Shown: piece after piece, positions 44,881-52,357 of the stretch
Layout of the letters: every line of letters starts with the position of its first letter
Position numbering within the stretch: the stretch's first letter is position 1
The notes under the pieces: model-generated
What the model saw: the letters and a program-made list of their open reading frames with translations, nothing else
What the model was told of the DNA's origin: nothing
Database searches by the model: none
DNA from: RBG-16-66-20 sp038040245
GTDB lineage: Bacteria; Pseudomonadota; Gammaproteobacteria; Burkholderiales; SG8-39
Direction of reading: 5' to 3'
DNA: 64,000 bases
NCBI GenBank assembly: GCA_038040245.1
Contig: JBBPIU010000002.1
Coordinates: 6,163 to 70,162, forward strand
Made by a program: the position numbers and the translations under genes

Positions 44881-47800
44881 TCGCCGGACTGATCCGCTGG
44901 TCGATCGTCAACCGGTTCCTGGTGCTGATGGCGACCGTGCTGATCGCCGCCTGGGGCGTCTACGCGGTAATGAAGACGCCGCTCGACGCCATTCCCGATC
45001 TTTCCGATGTGCAGGTGATCATCCGCACGCCGTTTCCCGGCCAGGCGCCGCGCATCGTCGAGGACCAGGTGACTTATCCGCTCACCACCACCATGGCCTC
45101 GGTGCCGGGGGCGAAGACGGTGCGCGGCTATTCGTTCTTCGGCGATTCGTTCGTCTACATCCTGTTCGAGGACGGCACCGATCCTTACTGGGCGCGCTCG
45201 CGGGTGCTGGAGTACCTGAGCCAGGTGCAGTCGCGGCTGCCGCCGCAGGCCAAGCCCGCGCTCGGGCCCGATGCCACGGGCGTGGGCTGGATTTACCAGT
45301 ACGCGCTGGTGGACCGCACGGGCCGCCACGACCTGGGCGAGCTGCGCGCGCTGCAGGACTGGTTTCTCAAGTTCGAACTGAAGACGCTGCCCAATGTGGC
45401 CGAAGTGGCCTCGGTGGGCGGCATGGTGCGCCAATACCAGGTGGTGCTCGACCCGGACAAGCTGCGCGCCTACGGCATTCCGCATACGCGCGTGGTTGCG
45501 GCGATACAGGGCGCCAACCGCGAAACCGGCGGCTCGGTGGTGGAACTCGGCGAGGCCGAGTACATGGTGCGCGCAAGCGGCTACCTGAAGACGCTGGATG
45601 ACTTCCGCGCCATCCCCCTCATTACGTCCAAGGGCGGTATCGCGGTGACGCTGAAGGACGTCGCGCGCGTGCAGATCGGTCCGGAAATGCGCCGCGGCAT
45701 CTCGGAACTGGACGGCGAGGGCGAAGTCGCGGGCGGCGTCATCGTGATGCGCTCCGGCAAGAATGCGCTGGAGACGATCGCGGCGGTCAAGGCGAAACTG
45801 GAAGAACTGAAGAAGGGACTGCCGCAGGGTGTGGAGATCGTCGAAACCTACGATCGCTCCGGCCTGATCGAGCGCGCGGTGGCGCACCTGCGCGACAAGC
45901 TCGCCGAGGAATTCGTCGTGGTGGCGCTGGTGTGCGCCGTGTTCCTGCTGCATCTGCGCTCCGCGCTGGTCGCCATCGTGACACTGCCGCTTGGCGTGCT
46001 GGCTGCGTTCATCGTGATGTACTACCAAGGCGTGAACGCGAATATCCTGTCGCTCGGCGGGCTCGCGATCGCGATCGGGGCGATGGTGGACGCCGCGGTG
46101 GTGATGATCGAAAACGCCCATAAGAAACTTGAAGGCAGTTCGGCAGTGGGCGACGAGCGCTGGCGGTTGATCGGGGACGCGGCGGTCGAGGTCGGGCCGG
46201 CGCTGTTCTTCTCGCTGCTTGTGATCACTCTGTCGTTCATTCCGGTGTTCGCGCTGGAAGCGCAGGAGGGGCGCCTGTTCTCGCCACTCGCCTATACCAA
46301 GACCTATGCCATGGCTGCCTCGGCAATCCTGGCGGTGACACTGATCCCGGTGCTGATGGGTTACCTGATCCGGGGGCGCATTCCCGAGGAGCGAAAGAAT
46401 CCCCTCAACCGTCTGCTGATCGCGGTGTATCGGCCGGTATTGGCTTGGGTGCTGCATTGGCCGAAGGCAACGCTGCTGATCGCGCTGGTGCTGCTGGTGC
46501 TGACGGCAATCCCGGTATCGCGCCTGGGCGGCGAGTTCCTGCCGCCGCTCTTCGAGGGCGATCTGCTCTACATGCCTTCCGCATTGCCCGGGCTCTCGCC
46601 CGCCAAGGCGGCTGAAATCCTGCAGCAGACCGACCGGCTGATCGCCACCGTGCCGGAGGTGAAGCGCGTGTTCGGCAAGATCGGCCGCGCCGAAACGGCG
46701 ACCGATCCGGCGCCGCTCGAAATGGTCGAGACCACTGTGCAACTGAAGCCGCGCAGCGAATGGCGCCCGGGCATGACGCCGGAGAAGCTGGTCGAGGAAC
46801 TGGATCGCCTGGTGCGCTTGCCGGGGCTGACCAACATCTGGATTCCCCCGATCCGCAACCGCATCGACATGCTCGCCACCGGCATCAAGAGTCCGCTCGG
46901 CATCAAGGTGTCCGGCAACGATCTGGCGGAGATCGAGCAGGTGGCGCAGGCGATCGAGCGGGCCGTGAAGGGCGTGCCCGGGGCATCTTCGGTGCTCGCC
47001 GAGCGCGTGACTGGGGGGCGCTACATCGACGTCACCATCGACCGGGCGGCGGCGGCGCGTTACGGGCTCAACATCGTTGACGTGCAATCGGTGGTCGGCA
47101 GCGCAATTGGCGGCGAGACGGTCGGCGAGACCATCGAGGGCCGGCGCCGCTTTCCAATCAGCGTGCGCTATCCGCGTGAGCTGCGCGACTCGCTGGAGAA
47201 GCTGAAAGCGCTGCCGATCGTGACCGAAGCGGGCGCGCAGATCACGTTAGGCACAGTAGCGAAGCTCGACATCTCGGACGGCCCGCCGATGCTGCGCAGC
47301 GAGAACGCGCGGCTCGCGGGGTGGATCTACGTCGACATCCGGGGGCGCGACCTCGTTTCAGTGGTGAACGACGCGAAGCAGGCCGTCGCGCGCGAGGTCA
47401 AGCTGCCGCCGGGCGTCTCAATTGCCTGGTCCGGCCAGTTCGAGTTCCTCGAGCGCGCGCAGAAGCGGCTAGTCGTGGTGATCCCGTTCACGCTGGCGAT
47501 CATCTTCGTGCTGCTGTACCTGGCGTTCCGGCGCTTCGACGAGGCGGCACTGATCATGGTGACGCTGCCGTTCGCGCTGATCGGCGGCTTCTGGACGCTG
47601 TACCTGCTCGGCCACAACCTGTCGGTGGCGGGCGCGGTCGGCTTCATCGCGCTCGCGGGCCTCGCCGCCGAGTTCGGCGTCGTCATGCTCCTTTACCTGA
47701 GAAATGCGCTCGCCGAGTATCCGCCCGAGAAGGTGCTCGATGCCATCGATCACGGCGCGGTGCAGCGCGTGCGCCCGAAAGCGATGACCGTGGCGGTGAT

Positions 47801-47960
47801 CCTCGGGGGCCTCGCGCCCATCATGTGGTCCGACGGCACCGGCGCCGAGGTGATGCAGCGAATCGCCGCACCGATGATCGGCGGCATGATAACCGCACCG
47901 CTGCTGTCGATGCTCGTGATCCCGGCGGCGTACTATCTCATGCGGCGACGAAAAATCTAG
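44877..47960 (+). CDS. cusA: CusA: heavy-metal RND pump, Cu(I)/Ag(I) type
   Basis: The 1027-residue proton-driven pump of the CusCBA complex. It starts MIAGLIRWSIVNRFLVLM. The three methionines that form the Cu(I)/Ag(I) relay in E. coli CusA (M573, M623, M672) have counterparts here: M566 in LLYMPSALPG, M616 in PLEMVETTV and M665 in RIDMLATGIKS. This assigns monovalent-metal specificity rather than Co/Zn/Cd. The TM4 region GAMVDAAVVMIENAHKKLE carries the expected proton-relay acidic residues. It is the last gene of the plus-strand copper run and nearly abuts the converging GDCCVxC gene. Confidence 0.96.
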   Translation: MIAGLIRWSIVNRFLVLMATVLIAAWGVYAVMKTPLDAIPDLSDVQVIIRTPFPGQAPRIVEDQVTYPLTTTMASVPGAKTVRGYSFFGDSFVYILFEDGTDPYWARSRVLEYLSQVQSRLPPQAKPALGPDATGVGWIYQYALVDRTGRHDLGELRALQDWFLKFELKTLPNVAEVASVGGMVRQYQVVLDPDKLRAYGIPHTRVVAAIQGANRETGGSVVELGEAEYMVRASGYLKTLDDFRAIPLITSKGGIAVTLKDVARVQIGPEMRRGISELDGEGEVAGGVIVMRSGKNALETIAAVKAKLEELKKGLPQGVEIVETYDRSGLIERAVAHLRDKLAEEFVVVALVCAVFLLHLRSALVAIVTLPLGVLAAFIVMYYQGVNANILSLGGLAIAIGAMVDAAVVMIENAHKKLEGSSAVGDERWRLIGDAAVEVGPALFFSLLVITLSFIPVFALEAQEGRLFSPLAYTKTYAMAASAILAVTLIPVLMGYLIRGRIPEERKNPLNRLLIAVYRPVLAWVLHWPKATLLIALVLLVLTAIPVSRLGGEFLPPLFEGDLLYMPSALPGLSPAKAAEILQQTDRLIATVPEVKRVFGKIGRAETATDPAPLEMVETTVQLKPRSEWRPGMTPEKLVEELDRLVRLPGLTNIWIPPIRNRIDMLATGIKSPLGIKVSGNDLAEIEQVAQAIERAVKGVPGASSVLAERVTGGRYIDVTIDRAAAARYGLNIVDVQSVVGSAIGGETVGETIEGRRRFPISVRYPRELRDSLEKLKALPIVTEAGAQITLGTVAKLDISDGPPMLRSENARLAGWIYVDIRGRDLVSVVNDAKQAVAREVKLPPGVSIAWSGQFEFLERAQKRLVVVIPFTLAIIFVLLYLAFRRFDEAALIMVTLPFALIGGFWTLYLLGHNLSVAGAVGFIALAGLAAEFGVVMLLYLRNALAEYPPEKVLDAIDHGAVQRVRPKAMTVAVILGGLAPIMWSDGTGAEVMQRIAAPMIGGMITAPLLSMLVIPAAYYLMRRRKI

Positions 47961-47961
47961 G

Positions 47962-48174
47962 TCAGCTGCAGCAGACGCGGCTCTGCTGCACCGGCGGGCA
48001 GGCCACGGAGCCGTAGCTGCAAAATACGCAGCAGTCGCCGGCTTTCGGCTTGCTGCGCGCGCCGCAGGCAGGGCAGTGCCAGAAGAACATGCAGGCATCG
48101 GTCGGCATGGTCTCGAGGCTCGCTTGCCCGCACGCCGGGCAGGTAAGAGTGCTTGCGAGGATCGGCGCGTTCAC
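47962..48174 (-). CDS. GDCCVxC-domain zinc-ribbon protein at the end of the mer operon
   Basis: A 70-residue protein from GTG 48174, whose start overlaps the merP stop (GTGA). It has eleven Cys: LTCPACGQ, FFWHCPACGAR, then GDCCVFCSYGSVACPP and a terminal VCCS. NCBI describes this as the GDCCVxC (seleno)protein family; some members have Sec in the motif, while here Cys codons are used. Two CPxCG pairs form a zinc-ribbon and the third cluster is a likely thiol metal site. Function is undetermined; coupling to merTP suggests mercury or other soft-metal handling. Confidence 0.85.
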   Translation of the reverse strand: MNAPILASTLTCPACGQASLETMPTDACMFFWHCPACGARSKPKAGDCCVFCSYGSVACPPVQQSRVCCS

Positions 48175-48461
48175 TTGGTGCTTCTCGGCGCAGACGGAAA
48201 ACCCGCGCCGGCGGTCGCCTTGGTGAGCTGATCGACGCCGGTCTTGGCGTCGTCGTAGGTGACGGTCGCCGACTTTTCCTCGTAGCTCGCCTTGGCCTCG
48301 ATCACGCCCGGCACCTTCTTCAGGGCGCGGCTGACCGTGAGCGGGCACGCGGTGCAATACATACCCTGCACGTCGAGCGTCACCGTGCGTGGCTCGGCCA
48401 CCGCCGCGAGTGGCGCAAAGGCGAGCGCGAGGGTCGTGCTAACCGACCAGATACGGCGCAT
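48171..48461 (-). CDS. merP: Periplasmic mercury-binding protein MerP
   Basis: A 96-residue protein. It has a signal peptide (to AVAEP) and an HMA fold with the Hg(II) motif GMYCTACPLTVSRAL. It normally hands Hg(II) to MerT. The start at 48461 lies 23 bases inside merT; the stop overlaps the GDCCVxC gene. The sequence is typical, but merA is not found anywhere in the window. Confidence 0.94.
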   Translation of the reverse strand: MRRIWSVSTTLALAFAPLAAVAEPRTVTLDVQGMYCTACPLTVSRALKKVPGVIEAKASYEEKSATVTYDDAKTGVDQLTKATAGAGFPSAPRSTK

Positions 48462-48831
48462 AGAAGGGAAACAGCACCAGCGCCTTGGCGAAGACGAGTG
48501 TCGTCCAGAACGCGATCCGCTGTTTGCGTCGCCCGAGAACAGTGATGCAGGTGCCATCGGGCGCGCATGGCGCAGGCTTGAGATAGAGGCGGTAGAACGC
48601 GAATCCAAAGAACGCGAGCGCCGCGGCGACGAACAAATAGTAATAATCCTGGAGGGCGCGCAGGTTCGCGAGCCAGGCGCCGCCGATCCCGAGCGTCACC
48701 AGCACGAACGGCCCCGCACAACAGACCGAGGCACCCAGCGCCGCCGTAACGCCGGCCGCAATCGAGCCGCCGGTCTTGACCTCGTCAGAGACCTTGATGC
48801 TTTCCGAAACCCTGGCTGCGATCGAATCCAT
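48439..48831 (-). CDS. merT: Mercuric ion transport protein MerT
   Basis: A 130-residue inner-membrane protein with three TM helices. The vicinal Cys pair is in TM1 (GASVCCAGPFVLVTLG) and the cytoplasmic Cys pair is in PCAPDGTCI. It takes Hg(II) from MerP into the cytosol. First gene of the minus-strand mer operon, 9 bases downstream of the MerR-controlled -10 box. Without an adjacent mercuric reductase, uptake would be harmful unless merA is elsewhere or the metal is different. Confidence 0.94.
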   Translation of the reverse strand: MDSIAARVSESIKVSDEVKTGGSIAAGVTAALGASVCCAGPFVLVTLGIGGAWLANLRALQDYYYLFVAAALAFFGFAFYRLYLKPAPCAPDGTCITVLGRRKQRIAFWTTLVFAKALVLFPFYAPYLVG

Positions 48832-48839
48832 CGGGCGAT

Positions 48840-48871
48840 AGTCTAAGCTCCGTAGCTGGGTACGGAGTCAA
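48840..48871 (-). promoter_or_regulatory. merTP promoter/operator with MerR dyad
   Basis: On the minus strand TTGACT (48871-48866) and TAGACT (48845-48840) are separated by 20 bases. The dyad, CTCCGTA (48848-48854) and TACGGAG (48861-48867), is a perfect 7-bp inverted repeat with a 6-base centre. It matches the classic mer operator (TCCGTAC-N-GTACGGA type). Over-long spacing is as expected for MerR activation, here one base longer than the usual 19 if this -10 is right. It lies between divergent merR and merT and would control both. Confidence 0.88.
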
Positions 48872-48882
48872 GGGGATGGCAA

Positions 48883-49278
48883 ATGCCGGAGATGACGATC
48901 GGTGCGCTGGCGAAGGCTTGCGGGGTGGGCGTGGAAACAGTCCGTTACTACCAGCGACGGGGGTTGCTCGCGGAACCGCAGCGCCGGTCGGGCGGGGTGC
49001 GGCGCTACGGCGCGGATGCCGTTGCGCGGCTTGGCTTCATCCGGCGCGCGCAGGATGTCGGTTTTACGCTGGACGAAGTGAAAACGCTGCTGAAGCTCGG
49101 TGAAACGCCGAACTGCCGCGGGGCACGCACGCTCGCCGCCCAAAAGCTGGAGGTGGTCAAGGCGCGCTTGCGCGACCTGCAACGCGTTCGCCGTGCACTC
49201 GCGGAACTGATCGAACGATGCGACGCTGGACGGGAGCGCCATTGCCCGATCATCGAAAGCCTGGCCCGCGGCGCCTAG
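48883..49278 (+). CDS. merR: Mercury-responsive regulator MerR
   Basis: A 131-residue regulator. The HTH is MTIGALAKACGVGVETVRYYQRRGLL. The three Hg(II)-binding cysteines are C78 (TPNCRGA), C113 (IERCDAG) and C121 (RHCPIIESL). The C78-C113 distance of 35 equals that of Tn501 MerR, while C113-C121 is one residue shorter. The flanking residues agree with MerR rather than with CueR, ZntR or CadR. Divergent from merTP across the operator. Confidence 0.93.
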   Translation: MPEMTIGALAKACGVGVETVRYYQRRGLLAEPQRRSGGVRRYGADAVARLGFIRRAQDVGFTLDEVKTLLKLGETPNCRGARTLAAQKLEVVKARLRDLQRVRRALAELIERCDAGRERHCPIIESLARGA

Positions 49279-49916
49279 AACGGGCTGAGTAGGCCGTTCG
49301 CAGACGCGGTGTCGCGCAGCCTTGCGCACTGGGCTTGGGAGAGCCGGATATTCTCCGGCGCGGTGTTGTCACGCATCAGATTGCCCGGCACTTCCGAGTG
49401 CTCGCCGTTGTCCATCAGCACATGGGCAAGCTCATGCGCGAGCACGATGCCGAGGTCGCGCGTGCCGCGCGTTATCCAGACCGTGTCCCCGAGTTCCGGC
49501 CGGGTGCGGCTGTTGCCGCGGCCGATGGCTTCCGCGTCGAAGGCCGGGCGCTGGCGTGTGCCGGCGACGAAGTAGACCGCGGGCCTGGCGAGGGGCAGCG
49601 CGCGCGCCAGTTCGCGCGAAACCGGCGTGTGGAAATCGCGGAAGCGAACCGGTGCGTCGATCAATACCAGTTCAACCTTCGCCAGCGCCACGCCGCACTG
49701 CCCGAGGATCTGTGCGCTCTCGCGGACCGCGGGGAGGATGGCCTCCGGCGCCCAGCCGCCGCCTGCCAGGTAGGCGAGCGTCAGGCTGAGGTGGTGCGAA
49801 GGAGGCAGCGCGCTGCGCTCGACCGTGAGCTCGCGCCGTTCAAGCACCGCGATCGAATCCGAATCCCGCGCCAGCGCGGGAAAAGCAGCAAGCAGCAGGA
49901 TGAGGAGCGTTCGCAT
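49275..49916 (-). CDS. Secreted putative zinc metalloprotease-like protein, unrecognised family
   Basis: A 213-residue protein with a clear signal peptide (MRTLLILLLAAFPALA). Around residue 160 it has HELAHVLMDNGEH, an HExxH zinc motif with a further His eight residues on, followed by NLMRDN, which resembles a metzincin-like Met-turn. The upstream half has no known motif. Peptidase activity is inferred from HExxH only. ATG 49916 was preferred to GTG 49928. It converges on merR with a 4-base overlap and has no obvious functional link to the mer genes. Confidence 0.65.
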   Translation of the reverse strand: MRTLLILLLAAFPALARDSDSIAVLERRELTVERSALPPSHHLSLTLAYLAGGGWAPEAILPAVRESAQILGQCGVALAKVELVLIDAPVRFRDFHTPVSRELARALPLARPAVYFVAGTRQRPAFDAEAIGRGNSRTRPELGDTVWITRGTRDLGIVLAHELAHVLMDNGEHSEVPGNLMRDNTAPENIRLSQAQCARLRDTASANGLLSPF

Positions 49917-49993
49917 GTTCGAAATCACGACAGGAATCGTTTGATTTTAGTCTCGCCTGCCTCTAGTCTTGCGCTCTCCCTGAGGAGGGTGCC

Positions 49994-50947
49994 ATGAGAC
50001 TGCTTGCCCTGCTGGCCGCCGCGCTCCTGTCCACTGCCGTATTCGCCCAGAACTATCCGAACCGGCCGGTGCGCTTCATCGTCTCCTTTCCACCGGGCGG
50101 CAGTTCCGACCTGATCGCGCGCGCTATCGCGCCGCGCATGGCGGAGCGCATGGGCCAGCCGGTGCTGGTCGAAAACCGCCCGGGCGCCGGCGGCATGATC
50201 GGCGTCGACCTGGTCGCCAAGGCGCCACCCGATGGCTACACCATCGGCCTCGCGGCGGCCGGCGCGCTGTCCTCCAACATCAGCCTTTACCCGAGCATGC
50301 CGTTCCACCCCGAGAGGGACTTGGCGCCGATCTCGATGCTCGCCATGATCCCGTTCTTCCTGGTCGCGCATCCGTCGCAACCCTCCTCGTTGAAGCAATT
50401 GATTGAAGCGGCAAAGGCAAAACCGGGAGAGATCGCGGTCGGTTACGGTGGCAACGGCTCGACCATGCATCTGGCAGGCGAGCTCTTCAACATGATGGCG
50501 GGCATCAAGCTGCAGCCGGTGCCGTACAAGGGCAGCGGTCCGGTGTCGGCCGACGTACTCGGCGGACAGGTGCCGCTTGGCGTGGTGGACGTGCCCTCGG
50601 CGATCGCACACGTGCGGGCCGGCAAGATGCGGGCGCTCGCGGTCACCTCGAAGCGACGCATCGCCGCCGCGCCGGAGGTGCCGACGTTCGAGGAAGCCGG
50701 CGTGCCGGGCTACGAGGCGATCGGCTGGTTCGGCGTCGTTGCGCCGGCGAATACCCCTGCCGACATCATCAACCGGTTGAACATGGAAATAGCAGCGGCG
50801 CTGTCGGTTCCGGAGATTCGCGACCGCGCGCTCGCCGCTGGCGCTGAGCCCCTCACCAACACGCCGCAGGAGTTCGCCGCCATGATCCGCGAAGAGACAC
50901 GCAAATGGGCGCAGGTCATCCGCAGCGCCAACATCAAGCTTCAATGA
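49994..50947 (+). CDS. Bug-family (TctC) tripartite tricarboxylate transporter substrate-binding protein
   Basis: A 317-residue periplasmic binding protein. The signal peptide ends VFAQ; then YPNRPVRFIVSFPPGGSSDLIARAIAPRM, VENRPGAGGMIGVDLVAKAPPDGYT and the C-terminal WAQVIRSANIKLQ are family signatures. Such proteins bind carboxylates and are greatly expanded in Burkholderiales, usually without adjacent TctAB, as here. The stop overlaps a truncated amidohydrolase start (ATGA), so the ancestral unit was Bug plus amidohydrolase. Confidence 0.93.
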   Translation: MRLLALLAAALLSTAVFAQNYPNRPVRFIVSFPPGGSSDLIARAIAPRMAERMGQPVLVENRPGAGGMIGVDLVAKAPPDGYTIGLAAAGALSSNISLYPSMPFHPERDLAPISMLAMIPFFLVAHPSQPSSLKQLIEAAKAKPGEIAVGYGGNGSTMHLAGELFNMMAGIKLQPVPYKGSGPVSADVLGGQVPLGVVDVPSAIAHVRAGKMRALAVTSKRRIAAAPEVPTFEEAGVPGYEAIGWFGVVAPANTPADIINRLNMEIAAALSVPEIRDRALAAGAEPLTNTPQEFAAMIREETRKWAQVIRSANIKLQ

Positions 50948-51039
50948 GCATTGTCATGGACGTCTACACCCACATGCTCAACGAGGCATGGCTGCGGCCG
51001 CTCGAGAAACACGGCCGTCCGCAGTGGTCGCGCGCCTGA
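50944..51039 (+). pseudogene. 5' fragment of an ACMSD-like amidohydrolase gene
   Basis: The first ~27 codons (MSIVMDVYTHMLNEAWLRPL...EKHGRPQ) closely match the start of the intact amidohydrolase at 53851 (MSPVIDVHTHMLNNEWLKLL...EKHGRPR). The frame then runs into unrelated sequence and stops at 51039. The zinc-binding HxH is already altered to YTH. The downstream ~300 codons are missing, replaced by the end of a Bug-family gene, so this is a deletion remnant. Confidence 0.88.
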
Positions 51040-51209
51040 ACGCCGAAATGCAGAGGTTCCAGCACACCGAGGAGTTTCGCACCCTGCCGGTCAAGTTCGG
51101 CATGGAGCCTTGGGCGCCGATTTCGGTAGCGGAGTTCGCCGCGATCGTGAAGCACGACGTCGGCCGCTGGGCGGGGGTGGTCAAGGCCGCGGGCCTGAAA
51201 GTGGACTGA
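51024..51209 (+). pseudogene. 3' fragment of a Bug-family substrate-binding protein gene
   Basis: Reads VVARLNAEMQRFQHTEEF...KFGMEPWAPISVAEF...VKHDVGRWAGVVKAAGLKVD to TGA at 51209, the typical last ~60 residues of a TctC/Bug protein. No N-terminal 250 residues exist; the frame upstream is the amidohydrolase fragment read in another phase. Together with 50944-51039 it marks a deletion joining two genes. Confidence 0.88.
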
Positions 51210-51219
51210 CGTCGTTCGA

Positions 51220-51858
51220 TCAGTGGTGCGATTCCACTGGTTGCGTTGAATGCATCGCACCAAGTTCGGCGCGGGCGCGGCGGATCACCTCGCGTGATGA
51301 AAGAAGACTCAATGCCGCCATGAGGAGCGCCGCGGTGGCATCCGGCCAGAGCGTCCCAGTCCCGAACACGCCCGCGGCGGCCGCGAGTACCGCGAGGTTG
51401 CCGAGCGCATCGTTGCGGGTGCAAAGCCATACCGAGCGCATGTTGGCATCGCCGTTGCGGTACGCATAGAGCAGCCACGCGACGCCGAGGTTTGCCGTCA
51501 GCGCGAGCGTGCCGACGACGCCCATCATCACAGGTTCCGGCGGCTCGCCGCCCGCCACGCGCCACGCGGTAAAAGCGAGAACGCCCATGCCGTAGACAGC
51601 CATGGCGTACCCCTTCAGCAGCGCGGTGCGCGAGGCCCAAAAGCCGCCGGCGGCAATGGCGGCGAGGCTGAGGCCGTAGTTGACGGCGTCGCCGGCAAAG
51701 TCCGCGGCATCGGCGGCAAGCGACGCAGAACCGGAAACGATGCTGGTCGCCAGTTCGACGAAGAACATGGCGGTGTTTACCGCAAGCGCGATCCAGAGAA
51801 TCGCGCGGTAGCGCGGCCCTCCGTTCGCGGCCGTGTGGTTGCAGCAGTTGGCGCTCAT
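51220..51858 (-). CDS. Cation diffusion facilitator-like metal transporter
   Basis: A 212-residue membrane protein with about six TM helices and a short Cys/His N-terminus (MSANCCNH). TM2 has AADAADFAGDAVNYGLS, where the metal-site HxxxD of CDF proteins appears as DxxxD; TM5 has TRNDALGNLAVLAAA. The soluble C-terminal domain of classical CDF proteins is missing, as in the short cation-transporter subgroup. Divergent from a cadR-type regulator with an intact operator upstream, so Cd/Pb/Zn export is the best inference. Confidence 0.82.
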   Translation of the reverse strand: MSANCCNHTAANGGPRYRAILWIALAVNTAMFFVELATSIVSGSASLAADAADFAGDAVNYGLSLAAIAAGGFWASRTALLKGYAMAVYGMGVLAFTAWRVAGGEPPEPVMMGVVGTLALTANLGVAWLLYAYRNGDANMRSVWLCTRNDALGNLAVLAAAAGVFGTGTLWPDATAALLMAALSLLSSREVIRRARAELGAMHSTQPVESHH

Positions 51859-51867
51859 GCTTTGCGC

Positions 51868-51898
51868 ATTGCAAACCCTGTAGTTACTATCGGGTCAA
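51868..51898 (-). promoter_or_regulatory. CadR/PbrR-type promoter of the CDF gene
   Basis: On the minus strand TTGACC (51898-51893) and TGCAAT (51873-51868) are separated by 19 bases. The interrupted dyad is ACCCTGTAGT-T-ACTATCGGGT (51875-51895), 8/10 symmetric around one base. The core ATAGTAACTA on the minus strand is the same as in the pbrA/cadA promoters regulated by PbrR/CadR. It lies between the divergent regulator and transporter. Confidence 0.88.
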
Positions 51899-51919
51899 GC
51901 TTCTTCTCGAAAGACCCCG

Positions 51920-52357
51920 ATGCGCATAGGTGAACTGGCGGCGCAAGCCGGCGTGGACGTCCAGACGCTTCGCTACTACGAGCGCGAGGGCCTGATCGAC
52001 GCGCCGTCGCGCACCGCGTCGGGATACCGGACTTACGGGCCCGTGCATCTGGAACGCATGCAATTCATACGCCACTGCCGGTCACTCGACATGCCTTTGG
52101 CCGACGTGAAGCGGCTGATCGCGCTCTCCGGCGATAAGGGTGTGTCCTGCGATGAGGTGAACGGGATGGTGCAGCGGCACTTGGAGCGGGTACGGGCCAA
52201 GCGCGCGGCGCTCGAGCTGCTGGAAAAGCAGCTCGCCGAACTCAACGCCCAATGCGAGGCCGGGCACCGGGTCGCCGACTGCGGAATTCTCGAGGAGCTG
52301 ATCCACGCGGCGCAAGGCGAGGCCTGTGCCTGCCATCCACGAGCGCGCGCTAGCTAG
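51920..52357 (+). CDS. cadR: Cd(II)/Pb(II)-responsive MerR-family regulator
   Basis: A 145-residue regulator. The HTH is MRIGELAAQAGVDVQTLRYYEREGL. The metal cysteines are C77 (GVSCDEVN), C112 (NAQCEAGH) and C121 (VADCGILEEL), at the positions used by CadR/PbrR (C77, C112, C119-121). An extra C-terminal ACACH matches the second metal site of CadR proteins. Divergent from the CDF gene, facing a CadR-like operator. The stop overlaps the EamA gene end by 4 bases on the opposite strand. Confidence 0.9.
   Translation: MRIGELAAQAGVDVQTLRYYEREGLIDAPSRTASGYRTYGPVHLERMQFIRHCRSLDMPLADVKRLIALSGDKGVSCDEVNGMVQRHLERVRAKRAALELLEKQLAELNAQCEAGHRVADCGILEELIHAAQGEACACHPRARAS

Noticed and set aside
47962..48174. 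Possible selenocysteine in the GDCCVxC protein, as in some family members.
   Set aside because: All motif positions are Cys codons, the only TGA is the terminal stop after VCCS, and reading through gives no conserved extension; no SECIS-like element was recognised.
32543..52357. The metal region as a transposon or integrative element.
   Set aside because: No transposase, integrase, terminal repeats or tRNA attachment site seen; flanking genes give no target duplication. Transfer remains possible but is unsupported here.
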